From an uncultured Alcaligenaceae bacterium (GTDB lineage Bacteria > Pseudomonadota > Gammaproteobacteria > Burkholderiales > Burkholderiaceae_B), in assembly GCA_937952975.1 (NCBI GenBank), contig CALFXX010000022.1, positions 1-64,000 on the forward strand: DNA of 64,000 nucleotides. Reading direction: 5' to 3'. Below are positions 1-9,383 of this stretch, piece by piece. The number at the start of each line of letters is the position of its first letter. Positions within the stretch are counted from its first letter, which is position 1. The notes under the pieces were generated by a model, which saw only the letters and a program-made list of their open reading frames with translations, was not told the DNA's origin and did not search any database. The translations under genes were made by a program, and so were the position numbers.

Positions 1-1863
1 TAAATCAAAGGCTAGGGCGACTCTGCCAAAGTGTTTAGCCGCAGACGAGACGACAGGTTCAAGGTCTAGATAGTGATTGGTGATGTGCACTGCCAAAATG
101 CCATCGGGTTTCAAGTGTTCAAAATAAGTATTCATCGCCTCAAGAGTAAGTAAATGCGCGGGGATCGAATCCCCCGAAAAAGCATCCATGGCTAACAGAT
201 CGAACTGCTGTGGCGTTTCGCGTTCGAGCATCAAGCGTCCGTCGCCTAAAACGGTTGTAATCTTGGCTGGGCTATCACTCAGGTAAGTAAACTCGCTGCG
301 CGCGAGTTCGAGTACTTGCTCATTGATCTCGTACATACGCATCTCGTCGCCAGCGCGACTGTAGGTCGCAAGTGTGCCGGCACCGAGTCCTACAACACCT
401 ATTTTTAATGGGGTCGATTGCGCGAGGCTATCGATCGCTAAGCCGATACCAGAGCGATGGCAATAGTAGGCGGTGGGTGTTTGGCGTAGCCTGGGATCTA
501 GATATTGTTCGCCATGAATAATCCCGCCATGTACCATCTTGCGCAGGGGCCCACGCTGCGGGTCTATTTTGCTCTGTGGTGTATCTTCAATGCGTAATTG
601 ACTATAAAAGTTACGAACGACCACGCGCGAGCCTTTGATGTCGTCAAGCGCACTATCGGCTAGGCGCCAGCCATAACCTAACAATGCGATCAAAAGAACA
701 AAACGCCATTGAGGTGTAGTTTTATTCCATAACACCGCACAGACAAGCCCGGCACACATAAATAAACCGATTGGCATTTCAAAATAGGCGGTAAAAATTA
801 AGGGCGCAATCAAACCCACAAAGGTCCCACCTAAGGCGCCACCGATAGACATCATCAGATAAAAGAGTGTGAGATAGCGCACTGACGGTTTGCGACGCAC
901 CAACTCGCCATGACACACCATGCAAAACACAAACAGGCTGAGGGCGATGAGGGCGATCATCACGGGTACGCTCAGGCTGCGATTCATGACAAAATCAAGT
1001 GCGATAAATGATAGGGGTAAGGCGATCAAAAAGGCCGAGCGCAAGTAATAGCGGGGGGCGTCAAAGCATAGAATAAAACTTAAAAGATAAATGCTAAGCG
1101 GCAGTACCCATAAAAAGGGCACCGGCGCGACGTCATTGGTAAGCTGTCGCGTCATGGTTAATAACAAGATCGAGGCTGAGGCAGCTAAGCCAACCCATAA
1201 GAGACACTCACGCACCCTCGGACGCTCTTCAGAGGTTTGTGTGATCTGTGTTTGTTCGACGTTGTTGGATTGACTGCGATAGACCACAAACCCTGTTGCC
1301 ATCGCTGCCAACGCAAAGAGTACGTAGCCCGCCGACCATCCCTGAGCCTGCAAGCCCACTGCAAAAAAGGGCTCGATGACGATGGGATAGGAAAGCAGGG
1401 CGATCATTGACGCAAGATTAGAGAGTGCGTAAAGCCGATAGGGTTTGGCGTCGGCGCCTGGAGTATGAAAGGCATGCGCATACCAGGCTTGCATGAGTGG
1501 TCCAGTGGTTGAGAGCATGAGGTATGGTGCTCCTACAGAGAGGGCTAGCACCACAAAGACTGCCCAGCTTGGATTGACCAGAGCGTCACCCTTCCAAGAC
1601 GGGTCTGCTGCCACGGGAAGCATCAAAATACTCAACGCCAATAATCCAAGATGAACGATAACTTGCCGCTGCGCCGAGAGTTTTTCGTGCAACCAATGCA
1701 CGTAAGCGTAGCCAAGGAGTAACTCTGCTTGAAAAAACACCATGCAGACGCTCCAGACCGATGAGGAGCCACCAAACCATGGGAGGATCATTTTCGCGAT
1801 GATTGGCTGGATCTGAAAAAGCAGAAATGCCGAAAGAAACACGGTCGTGGCGAACAACAGCAT
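1..1863 (-). CDS. Membrane-anchored spermidine/spermine synthase-like protein (partial, 3' end outside window)
   Basis: An uninterrupted frame runs from an ATG at 1863 to the window edge, giving 621 codons without a stop, so the C-terminus is missing. The N-terminal two thirds is hydrophobic with many predicted membrane segments. The last ~170 residues form a soluble Rossmann methyltransferase-like domain with a GVVGLGAGTLATY glycine motif and a following LAMDAFSGDSIPAHLL stretch, as in polyamine aminopropyltransferases. Fused membrane/spermidine-synthase proteins are a known family whose substrate is often unclear; the sequence alone does not prove polyamine synthesis. It is divergent from the MFS gene starting at 1952. 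The family assignment is firm; the function is inferred. Confidence 0.8.
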   Translation of the reverse strand, partial: MLLFATTVFLSAFLLFQIQPIIAKMILPWFGGSSSVWSVCMVFFQAELLLGYAYVHWLHEKLSAQRQVIVHLGLLALSILMLPVAADPSWKGDALVNPSWAVFVVLALSVGAPYLMLSTTGPLMQAWYAHAFHTPGADAKPYRLYALSNLASMIALLSYPIVIEPFFAVGLQAQGWSAGYVLFALAAMATGFVVYRSQSNNVEQTQITQTSEERPRVRECLLWVGLAASASILLLTMTRQLTNDVAPVPFLWVLPLSIYLLSFILCFDAPRYYLRSAFLIALPLSFIALDFVMNRSLSVPVMIALIALSLFVFCMVCHGELVRRKPSVRYLTLFYLMMSIGGALGGTFVGLIAPLIFTAYFEMPIGLFMCAGLVCAVLWNKTTPQWRFVLLIALLGYGWRLADSALDDIKGSRVVVRNFYSQLRIEDTPQSKIDPQRGPLRKMVHGGIIHGEQYLDPRLRQTPTAYYCHRSGIGLAIDSLAQSTPLKIGVVGLGAGTLATYSRAGDEMRMYEINEQVLELARSEFTYLSDSPAKITTVLGDGRLMLERETPQQFDLLAMDAFSGDSIPAHLLTLEAMNTYFEHLKPDGILAVHITNHYLDLEPVVSSAAKHFGRVALAFDL

Positions 1864-1951
1864 TGAATAGCCCTAAGGATAAAAGACAAGGTTGCACGTT
1901 TTCGTACAGTAACTTAAGCCTATCGATGAGGGAAGTGATATTCTTCCTGCC

Positions 1952-3184
1952 ATGCTGATTTCACGCGCTTTTGTCGAGTTAATGCTGTATCGGGCTTGCC
2001 TGACCCTGAGCTACCAGATTCTGGCGGTTACGGCGGGTTGGCATATCTACGAACTCACCAAAGATCCTCTGTCATTAGGCCTGTTGGGTTTGGCTGAGGT
2101 GATTCCCTACTTTTGCAGTGCGTTGTTTGCGGGCCATACCGTCGACCAGCTATCAAAAAAACGTATCGCTGTCTTTGGCTGCTCGTTGCATGTCTTGATT
2201 GCGCTCTTGATGGTGCCCGTTGCGTTGGGGTATCTGGATAGCTTGCAAGGGGGCGTGCAGTGGCTGATTTATGCTGCGATTGGTCTTGCAGGGTTGGCAC
2301 GGGCTTTTATTCGCCCAACGTATCAGGTGTTGTTCGCGCAAGTTTTAAGGCGCGAGGATTTTGCTCAAGGCTCGGCGATCGGTGCTGTGATTTTTCAGGG
2401 GGCTCAAGTGGTCGGCCCTGTAGTTGGTGGCTTATTGATTGCTTGGCCGGGTTTGGTGTCTGCGTACATCGCTTCTGGTTTATTTGCGTTACTGGCCATC
2501 ATTGCGGTCGTGCTGTTACGCTACACCGCCGAGCCCACTAAGCCTAGCGAGCTTTCAATGTGGGCGGGCATTGTGCAAGGCTTGCGCTTTGTGTTTTCGA
2601 AGCAAATCATGTTGGGCGCGATGGCCTTGGATATGTTTGCAGTCCTGTTTGGTGGCGCGGTGGCCATGTTGCCAGCGTTTATTGACGAGATTTTGCAAGG
2701 TAGCCCAGAAAACCTTGGCTTGTTGCGTGCGGCGCCGGCGATAGGCTCGGTTTTAGCCGGCGCTTGGCTGGCACGGCATCCAATTCAACGCCACGGCGGG
2801 CGTTATCTGCTAGGCGCTGTCGCAGGGTTTGGCGTTGCTGTGATTGGGTTTGGTTGGTCAACAAGTTTTTGGCTAGCCGCGTCGTTTTTGTTTTTCACTG
2901 GTGTGTTTGACGCAATTTCAGTAGTAGTGCGCTCGACCATCTTGCAATTGATGACACCTGATCAAATGCGCGGTCGGATCTCAGCCATCAACGGTATTTT
3001 TATCGGTTCGTCTAACGAGATCGGTGCGCTTGAATCAGGCCTGGCGGCTAGCGCCTTGGGGTTGAGTGCTTCGATCGTCTTTGGAGGTGTGATGACCTTG
3101 CTCGTGGTGGCGATATGCTGGTTGACTGCGCCAAAGTTGCGCGATCTAGAACTGGCAGAGCTGCATGATGTTCATAAAGATTGA
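1952..3184 (+). CDS. MFS transporter (EntS-like, MFS_3 type)
   Basis: A 410-residue, strongly hydrophobic protein that fits about 12 membrane helices, in the inner membrane. A motif-A-like loop, GHTVDQLSKKR (residues 61-71), lies between helices 2 and 3. The C-terminal half has the pattern DQMRGRISAINGIFIGSSNE, typical of the EntS/enterobactin-exporter-like branch of MFS. The likely role is proton-driven export of a small molecule; the substrate cannot be told. It stands alone, divergent from the spermidine-synthase-like gene and convergent with the RND operon. No strong ribosome binding site is seen before the ATG, but the start matches the usual N-terminal length. Confidence 0.85.
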   Translation: MLISRAFVELMLYRACLTLSYQILAVTAGWHIYELTKDPLSLGLLGLAEVIPYFCSALFAGHTVDQLSKKRIAVFGCSLHVLIALLMVPVALGYLDSLQGGVQWLIYAAIGLAGLARAFIRPTYQVLFAQVLRREDFAQGSAIGAVIFQGAQVVGPVVGGLLIAWPGLVSAYIASGLFALLAIIAVVLLRYTAEPTKPSELSMWAGIVQGLRFVFSKQIMLGAMALDMFAVLFGGAVAMLPAFIDEILQGSPENLGLLRAAPAIGSVLAGAWLARHPIQRHGGRYLLGAVAGFGVAVIGFGWSTSFWLAASFLFFTGVFDAISVVVRSTILQLMTPDQMRGRISAINGIFIGSSNEIGALESGLAASALGLSASIVFGGVMTLLVVAICWLTAPKLRDLELAELHDVHKD

Positions 3185-3236
3185 GTGACTGCGGTGTGAA
3201 TTCAGAACGTTGATTCAGAGTCAGGTGCCCTGAACC

Positions 3237-4733
3237 TTACTGCGCACCACCAAAAAGCTCAGCATCGTCATCTTGTATCCTGACCACAGGTGGTGGCTCT
3301 TTAAAGCCCTCCCATCCTCCACCCAAGGCTTTCACCAAGGCGACATTGGCTAAAAACTGATTGCCGTGCATTTGCCATTTAGTGCGCTCTGCGGTGAGTT
3401 GATTTTGTTGCAGCAGCGCGAGCGTTTGTGCGGTGTCTAGGCCTTCACGATAGCGGATAGCACTGATGCGTAGGGCCTTATTCAAGCTATTGACGGCTTC
3501 GTCTTGTTTGGTGCGTGCGCGATCGTATTGCTGCAGGTTACTCATGGCGTCCTGCGTTTCTTGAATAGCGACCAGTACCGCCTGACGATAGTTCGCGACA
3601 GTCCCCGCATAGCCTGCTTTCGCGAAGCGATAGTTTGCGCTTGTGCGCCCAGCGTCAAAGATGGTTTGCGTTGCCGTCAAACCAATCGACCAGATGAGTG
3701 AGGGTAGATTAAACAGGGTCGTGGCATAGTTCGAGTCACCCCCGATGAAAGCAGGTGCAACGAGCAAGCTCGGAAAGAAAGCCGCCTTGGCCACGCCGAT
3801 TTGAGCGTTGGCAGCTGCCATAGCACGCTCGGCTGCCGCAACATCAGGACGTCGCTCAAGAAGCGACGAAGGTAGGTTGACCGGAAAGGCTGGAACCACG
3901 TCTGGCAAGCGCCCAGGCGGAACCTTAAAACTTGCCGCTGGGGTGCCTGTAAGTGTGGCCAATAAATTTTCTTGAATATTGCGTTGCGTTTTGAGCACTT
4001 CAAGTTGTGCCCCACTTGTTTCCGTCAGCGCGCGTTGTTGTTCTAATTCAGTACGTCCAGCAGAGCCCAAGTCATAACGTTTTTGAAAGAGACTAAGCAG
4101 TTTTGTTTGCAGCCCGACAATGGTCGTTAAAACACGGATTTCTTCGTCATATTGACGCATCAAAATATAAGACGAGGCGACCTGAGCACTGAGTAAAAGT
4201 TTGACGTTTTCGGTGTCAGCGGCCGCCTGTTCGGCCGTGTTACGAGCCGACTCAACGTCACGTCGAACCTTACCTAACCAGTCTATTTCGTACGACATAG
4301 TGGCGACCGGACGAAAATCATTTTGTACGGTAATCGAGTTTATGCTGTCGTACGTCGTGGTTGGGCGGTTTCCCGACGTCAAGGTCCTAGAGCCGACAGC
4401 GCCTGCCGTGATGGTTGGGAGTTGCGCCGCCCCACGAGCGTCGCTTTGCGCGATCGCTTGGTCAAGCTTTGCAAGCGACGCTTGCAAAGTAAAGTTGTTT
4501 TCTAAACACCGCTCGACCAACTGGTTCAGGGTTTTATCTTTAAAAGACGTCCACCATTTATCTTTGGGCACCGCATCAGCAGGCTCGGCGGGTTTCCAAA
4601 GAGCTGGATTCGCACCGGGCAGTGCCTTCCAGTTAGCGGGCATCTCAAGCAAAGGGCGTTCGTAATCAGGCCCGATTGGCGAGCAGCCCGCACAGGCCAA
4701 AGCAATCAAACAAAGAGAAAACGAACGTTTCAT
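3237..4733 (-). CDS. RND efflux outer-membrane lipoprotein, NodT/OprM type
   Basis: A 498-residue outer-membrane channel subunit. It begins with a short signal peptide and a lipobox ending at Cys17 (ACAGC), followed by SPIGPDYERP, the usual start of mature NodT-family lipoproteins. Two OEP repeats follow; the second has the typical ERRPDVAAAERAMAAANAQIG stretch. It is the last gene of a three-gene operon and its ATG overlaps the adaptor stop by 4 bases (ATGA), so translation is probably coupled. It is predicted to form the trimeric exit duct for the pump encoded upstream. Confidence 0.93.
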   Translation of the reverse strand: MKRSFSLCLIALACAGCSPIGPDYERPLLEMPANWKALPGANPALWKPAEPADAVPKDKWWTSFKDKTLNQLVERCLENNFTLQASLAKLDQAIAQSDARGAAQLPTITAGAVGSRTLTSGNRPTTTYDSINSITVQNDFRPVATMSYEIDWLGKVRRDVESARNTAEQAAADTENVKLLLSAQVASSYILMRQYDEEIRVLTTIVGLQTKLLSLFQKRYDLGSAGRTELEQQRALTETSGAQLEVLKTQRNIQENLLATLTGTPAASFKVPPGRLPDVVPAFPVNLPSSLLERRPDVAAAERAMAAANAQIGVAKAAFFPSLLVAPAFIGGDSNYATTLFNLPSLIWSIGLTATQTIFDAGRTSANYRFAKAGYAGTVANYRQAVLVAIQETQDAMSNLQQYDRARTKQDEAVNSLNKALRISAIRYREGLDTAQTLALLQQNQLTAERTKWQMHGNQFLANVALVKALGGGWEGFKEPPPVVRIQDDDAELFGGAQ

Positions 4734-5911
4734 GGGCGCTTGGGGGCGGGTGGGGTTTGAATGACAACAGATTGACCATCAGTGATCGAGTCAAGCGGGT
4801 TGACAATCAGGCTATCGTCGGCCGAAACGCCGCTTTTGACTTCAACCTGCATGCCGTAATCGATGCCGACGGCAACTTTGCGCTTTTCAATCTTGCCATC
4901 TACCACGCGCGCGACGTAAGGGCCACCCGAACCAAAAATAAGTGTGTTGGTTGGAATGATCAGATTGTTACTTGGTGCGATTTTTAGCGCGACTTCGACG
5001 TAAGACCCTGGGAGCAGAGCTTTCTCAGTGTTTGGAACCTCGACATCAACTTGCATGGTGCGAGAATTTGTGTCGATCGCTCCGGCAGTGCGTGCAATGC
5101 GGCCCTTAACAGCCTTTTCTGGCGCATTCGCTAGGTAGATGTCAACTTCATCACCGATGCGCACCAGTGAGGCGCGGTCTTGAGGTACATAGACATAGAC
5201 ATGTAACTTGTCGGTATGTGCAAGTGTAAACAGTGATTGAGGCGTGCCGACGTTACCTGAATTGACGAGGTCGCCCATGTTCACATTGCGTCGGGTGATG
5301 GTGCCATCAAAAGGAGCCACGATTGTGCCGAAACTCTGTTGATCGCGTAGTCGCTTCAATACGGCCTCAGTCTGCTTGAAGAGAGCGGTTTTTTCATCGA
5401 GCTCTTGTTGCGAGACCGCATCTTCGGCACGTAGTCGTTTCCAGCGCTCGTAGGCTGTCTTGGCCAATTGGAAATTGGCTGTGGCTTCTTCGACTTGCTT
5501 GTTAATTTCAGGAATATCAAGAATAGCGAGCGTATCCCCTTTGTTGACTGACTCTCCGATATCTTTGAACCATTTTTGAACGTAACCGTTGACCCGTGCA
5601 TAGATCTGAGCTTCGTTGATACCCAAAAGCGTTCCGGGTAGCGCGAGCCTCGCGCTTGCATTGCTGAGGGTCGTCGACGGCTTGACGACCAGCACGTGTA
5701 GCTTTGTATTTTCGACTGCACGGGCCGCAAGAACCTCAGCATTAGAGGCACGGACGAACAGGGTTTTGCCGAGACCCAAGCCCATCATCAACAGTACGGC
5801 GAAGGTGACGATCTTGACCTTGCGCAAGACGCCTCTTCGACTCAGGTCGTGATCGGGGCCGTGCAAGTGAAATTCAGGCAAGCCCTGATGGGCATGGCGT
5901 TGTTCGGTCAT
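4730..5911 (-). CDS. RND efflux periplasmic adaptor (membrane fusion protein)
   Basis: A 393-residue HlyD/AcrA-type adaptor. It has a His-rich cytosolic N-terminus, one membrane segment at about residues 33-55, a lipoyl half with GYVQKWFKDIGESVNKGD, a coiled-coil hairpin at about 135-190, then the second lipoyl half (VAPFDGTITRRNVNMGDLV) and beta-barrel domains. It links the inner-membrane pump to the outer-membrane channel. The gene overlaps both neighbours by 4 bases. An N-terminal membrane anchor rather than a lipobox is what the sequence shows. Confidence 0.93.
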   Translation of the reverse strand: MTEQRHAHQGLPEFHLHGPDHDLSRRGVLRKVKIVTFAVLLMMGLGLGKTLFVRASNAEVLAARAVENTKLHVLVVKPSTTLSNASARLALPGTLLGINEAQIYARVNGYVQKWFKDIGESVNKGDTLAILDIPEINKQVEEATANFQLAKTAYERWKRLRAEDAVSQQELDEKTALFKQTEAVLKRLRDQQSFGTIVAPFDGTITRRNVNMGDLVNSGNVGTPQSLFTLAHTDKLHVYVYVPQDRASLVRIGDEVDIYLANAPEKAVKGRIARTAGAIDTNSRTMQVDVEVPNTEKALLPGSYVEVALKIAPSNNLIIPTNTLIFGSGGPYVARVVDGKIEKRKVAVGIDYGMQVEVKSGVSADDSLIVNPLDSITDGQSVVIQTPPAPKRP

Positions 5912-8900
5912 GTCAAAGCTTCCTTTTGTTCATTGCGTATCGCCAACCAGCGATGGAAGGATGCAAAGAGAACGGGTACAAATAAAACCGTGGATACCGT
6001 TGCAAACAATAAGCCGCCAATCACCACACGGCCTAAGGGCGCGTTCTGCTCTGAGCCTTCGCCTAAGCCAATAGCCATCGGGATCATGCCTATCATCATC
6101 GCTAGTGCCGTCATCAGTACGGGACGCAAGCGGGTGGCTCCGGCCTCGAGCGCTGCCGATAGCGGAGGTAAGCCATCTTGCAGGCGTTGCCGCGCAAAAG
6201 AGATGACCAGCACACTGTTGGCCGTCGCGACCCCCATCGTCATGATTGCACCCGTGAGCGCTGGCACGCTCAGATTCGTGCCTGTCAAAATCAACATCCA
6301 TGCAATACCTGCTAAGGCTGCAATCAAACCGGCAACAATAATGAACGGGTCAAGCCAAGATTGAAAGTTGACCACAATGAGCAGGTAGACCAAGATAATT
6401 GCACCAATTAAACCCAGCCCCAAACCCTGGTACGAGCTCATCATGGTTTCGACCTGACCGCGCATGACTAAGCGGCTGCCTCGGGGTAGTTCAGCTTTTG
6501 CATCATCCATAATGACTTGTATATCTTTTGCAACTGAGGCGAGGTCACGCCCGCGTACGTTGGCGTAGATATCGATCGAGGGCAAAATGTTGTAACGGGT
6601 CAGGATCGCGAATTCAGCTTCAGGGCGCGCCGTGACCAGATTACCCAACAACTGTGGGCCGCGTCCGCTCGCCGCGTTGGCTGCCGCTGCCGCAGTTGAA
6701 GTGGCTGCATTCGAGGGGCCCACGGGCAGCCGCAATAACTCATCAAGCGAATCGATCTTGACCTGAGGGGTTTGTACCGAAATTGAGTAATTAATGTTGT
6801 TGACTGGATTGAGCCAGAAAGAGGGTGAGGTTTGAGCGCTGCCAGAAAGCGGCAGCAGAACGTTTTGCGCTAAGTCTGCCGGCGTGAGGCCGTTGAGCCC
6901 TACGCTTTGCATGCGGGTGCGATCCATTTTTAAGGCAATCGACGGCGAGTCAAGACGCTGATGGATGTTGACGTCGGCGGCGCCAGGGACAGCCGCGATC
7001 TTGGTGACAAGTTTGGACGCGAGCTGTTGGTTGGCAGGGTAGTTGGGACCAACAATTTGTACATCGACCGCGGCCGGGATACCAAAGTTCAAAATCTGGG
7101 TCACGATATCAGCGGGCTGATAGAAAAATTCGATGCCAGGGAAGTTTTCGCGCAGAGGCTTAAGCAAGGCCTCCATGTAGTCTTGTGAGGGCTTATGCCC
7201 AGGTTTGAGCGTGATCAGGATGTCTGCGTCAAACGCAGCAATCGTGCCTGAACTGCTATACGACAAGTTGATGCCGCTATTAGGAAGGCCAATGTTATCG
7301 AGCACAGAGTCTAACTCAGACTCAGGGATGACTTGTCGGATGACCGCCTGTACTTCGTCAGCAATCACTGCGGTACGTTCAACGCGCGTGCCGCTTGGTG
7401 CGCGCATATGAAGCTTAATTTGCCCCGTGTCGACATACGGAAACAGGTCACGTCCTAGTAACCCAAAGATCCCGCAAGACAATATGCAAAAAGTTAAAAA
7501 ACTAAAAATGAATTGCTTGCGGTGGGTCAGTAAGTGGCTCAATAATAAAACATATGCAGTTCTAAATTTTTCAAAACGCTCGTTAAAGCCAACATGCACG
7601 CTATGGATCCAGCGCGTAATCAGCCCTGGCTTGCCCTGATTGCGTAGCAGCATATAAGCCATGGTGGGTACTAATGTACGTGACAACACGTACGAGGCCA
7701 GCATGGCAAAACAGACCGCTTCTGCCAAGGGGACAAAAAGGTATTTGGCTACGCCCCCTAAAAAGAACATCGGCACGAACACAATACAGATGCAAAGCGT
7801 TGATACAAACGCCGGTACAGCGATTTCACCGGCACCATCCATGATCGACTCGTATAAGCCTTTGCCCATATGCAGATGGCGTTCGATATTTTCGATCGTC
7901 ACGGTGGCATCATCGACCAAAATACCAACTGCCAACGCCAAGCCACCGAGCGTCATGATATTGATGGTTTCGCCAAGCGCCTGCAAGGCGATGAGTGAAC
8001 TAAAGATCGATAGCGGGATCGACACCGCAATAATGGTGGTGGTGCGCCAGTTACCCAAAAAGAGCAACAGCATGACCGCTGTGAGGCCTGCGGCGATGAG
8101 CGCTTCGTGAATCACGCCAGCAATTGCTTCTTTTACGAAGATGGATTGATCTGACAACAGTTTGACTTCAATGCCTTCTGGCAGCAACGGTAATAGTGAG
8201 GGCAGCTTCGCTTTCAGCGCGTTGACGACATCAAGTGTTGACGCGCCACCGTTTTTTAACGCGGTAAGCAGTAGGCCTCTTTTGCCGTCTTGTCGCACGA
8301 TATTGATTTGAGGCGAAAAGCCGTCCCGAACGTGTGCGACCTCTCGCATAAAGGTTGTCACGCCATTGGCAGTCTTGACAGGAATGTCGTTCAGCCCAGC
8401 GATCGTTGGCGGCGACGCGTTGAGCGATATGCCGAATTCGACATCACCGATTTTTGCAGTACCCGAAGGTAGGGTTAAGTTTTGGGTGGTGATGGCATTG
8501 ACGATATCGGAAGAGGTCAAGCCTTTGGCCAGCAATGCTTGAGGGTCAATATCAACAGACACTGCGCGTACTTTTCCGCCGTACGGGAAGGGCATCGCCA
8601 CGCCCGGAATCGTTACGAGCTGAGGGCGCAAAATATTGAGCGCGGCGTCAAAGAGCTCTTTTTCTGCAAGCACGTTGCTTGACATACCGACTTGCACAAC
8701 GGGGATGGACGAAGCCGTGTACTTAATGACGAGTGGGGGCGTAATGCCCGGCGGCATCTGCCTCACGATGGCCGTTGCAGAGGCAACTACTTGCGCGATT
8801 GCCGTTTGTATATTGACGTTTGGCTGAAAGAAGATCTTAATGATCGAGATTCCACCCAGCGAGCGCGACTCGATATGTTCGATATCGCTGACTGTTGTCG

Positions 8901-9114
8901 TCAACGAGCGCTCATGCGATTGCGTGATGCGGTTACCCATTTGCTGGGCAGATAAACCGTTGTAGCTCCAGATCACGCTAATGACCGGGATATTGATCTC
9001 GGGCAACACGTCAACCGGGGTGCGCATCACCGCGAGCGGCGTGGTGAGCAGGATGAGAATCGCCATCACGATAAACGTGTAAGGTTTCTCTAGCGCAGTT
9101 TTAACTATCCACAT
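5908..9114 (-). CDS. RND efflux inner-membrane permease (HAE1/AcrB superfamily)
   Basis: A 1068-residue proton-driven pump, the usual length for the family. It has a first membrane helix, a large periplasmic loop, a bundle of helices, then a second copy of that arrangement. The proton-relay Asp pair in TM4 is visible at residues 401-402 (GILVDDATVTIENIERH). It is the first gene of the efflux operon; the adaptor and outer-membrane channel follow with ATGA overlaps. An Ala/Ser-rich insertion lies in the second periplasmic loop, encoded near 6650-6720. Substrates (drugs, solvents, bile-like compounds) cannot be told from the sequence. No local regulator gene is present. Confidence 0.95.
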   Translation of the reverse strand: MWIVKTALEKPYTFIVMAILILLTTPLAVMRTPVDVLPEINIPVISVIWSYNGLSAQQMGNRITQSHERSLTTTVSDIEHIESRSLGGISIIKIFFQPNVNIQTAIAQVVASATAIVRQMPPGITPPLVIKYTASSIPVVQVGMSSNVLAEKELFDAALNILRPQLVTIPGVAMPFPYGGKVRAVSVDIDPQALLAKGLTSSDIVNAITTQNLTLPSGTAKIGDVEFGISLNASPPTIAGLNDIPVKTANGVTTFMREVAHVRDGFSPQINIVRQDGKRGLLLTALKNGGASTLDVVNALKAKLPSLLPLLPEGIEVKLLSDQSIFVKEAIAGVIHEALIAAGLTAVMLLLFLGNWRTTTIIAVSIPLSIFSSLIALQALGETINIMTLGGLALAVGILVDDATVTIENIERHLHMGKGLYESIMDGAGEIAVPAFVSTLCICIVFVPMFFLGGVAKYLFVPLAEAVCFAMLASYVLSRTLVPTMAYMLLRNQGKPGLITRWIHSVHVGFNERFEKFRTAYVLLLSHLLTHRKQFIFSFLTFCILSCGIFGLLGRDLFPYVDTGQIKLHMRAPSGTRVERTAVIADEVQAVIRQVIPESELDSVLDNIGLPNSGINLSYSSSGTIAAFDADILITLKPGHKPSQDYMEALLKPLRENFPGIEFFYQPADIVTQILNFGIPAAVDVQIVGPNYPANQQLASKLVTKIAAVPGAADVNIHQRLDSPSIALKMDRTRMQSVGLNGLTPADLAQNVLLPLSGSAQTSPSFWLNPVNNINYSISVQTPQVKIDSLDELLRLPVGPSNAATSTAAAAANAASGRGPQLLGNLVTARPEAEFAILTRYNILPSIDIYANVRGRDLASVAKDIQVIMDDAKAELPRGSRLVMRGQVETMMSSYQGLGLGLIGAIILVYLLIVVNFQSWLDPFIIVAGLIAALAGIAWMLILTGTNLSVPALTGAIMTMGVATANSVLVISFARQRLQDGLPPLSAALEAGATRLRPVLMTALAMMIGMIPMAIGLGEGSEQNAPLGRVVIGGLLFATVSTVLFVPVLFASFHRWLAIRNEQKEALT

Positions 9115-9383
9115 CCTGAACGACCCAAGCTAAGCTTTTCAAATACAAGAATTCACAAGGCAAGACGACTCTGGACCAAGTGGGAAGTAGGTGTTTTCCA
9201 CTAGCCTGTAAAGTGTCGGAGTATAGAGGAAGCAAGCCCGAGCAGATAGTTGTATTTTTGTTGGTTGCAGAAGCAAAGAAGTCTCAAGGTGTTTCAGCTT
9301 TTTTGTCAGACACGGGTCGCTTCAAAGACTTAGCCCGAAAACAAAAAATTAAGTAAATTTTAGTTTTTGGGCTTTTAGGTGCA
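9115..9383. promoter_or_regulatory. Intergenic region upstream of the RND efflux operon
   Basis: This 269-base gap should carry the minus-strand promoter for the efflux operon. A TATACT element on the minus strand (9220-9225) is a plausible -10 box, but no good -35 lies at the right distance. No regulator-type dyad is clear. The distal part holds the inverted repeat listed at 9332-9373. No open frame of note is present. Confidence 0.3.
9332..9373 (-). terminator. Possible terminator hairpin after the SGNH hydrolase gene
   Basis: An 11-base inverted repeat (9332-9342 against 9363-9373, one mismatch) with an AT-rich 20-base loop lies 11 bases past the stop of the SGNH hydrolase gene. The arms start and end with AGCCC/GGGCT. 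A short T run follows on the plus strand only, so factor-independent termination in the minus direction is not well supported. Confidence 0.35.

Noticed and set aside
7661..8110. 149-codon frame on the plus strand inside the RND permease gene
   Set aside because: It is antisense to a clear, full-length pump gene and has no family features; codon use explains it.
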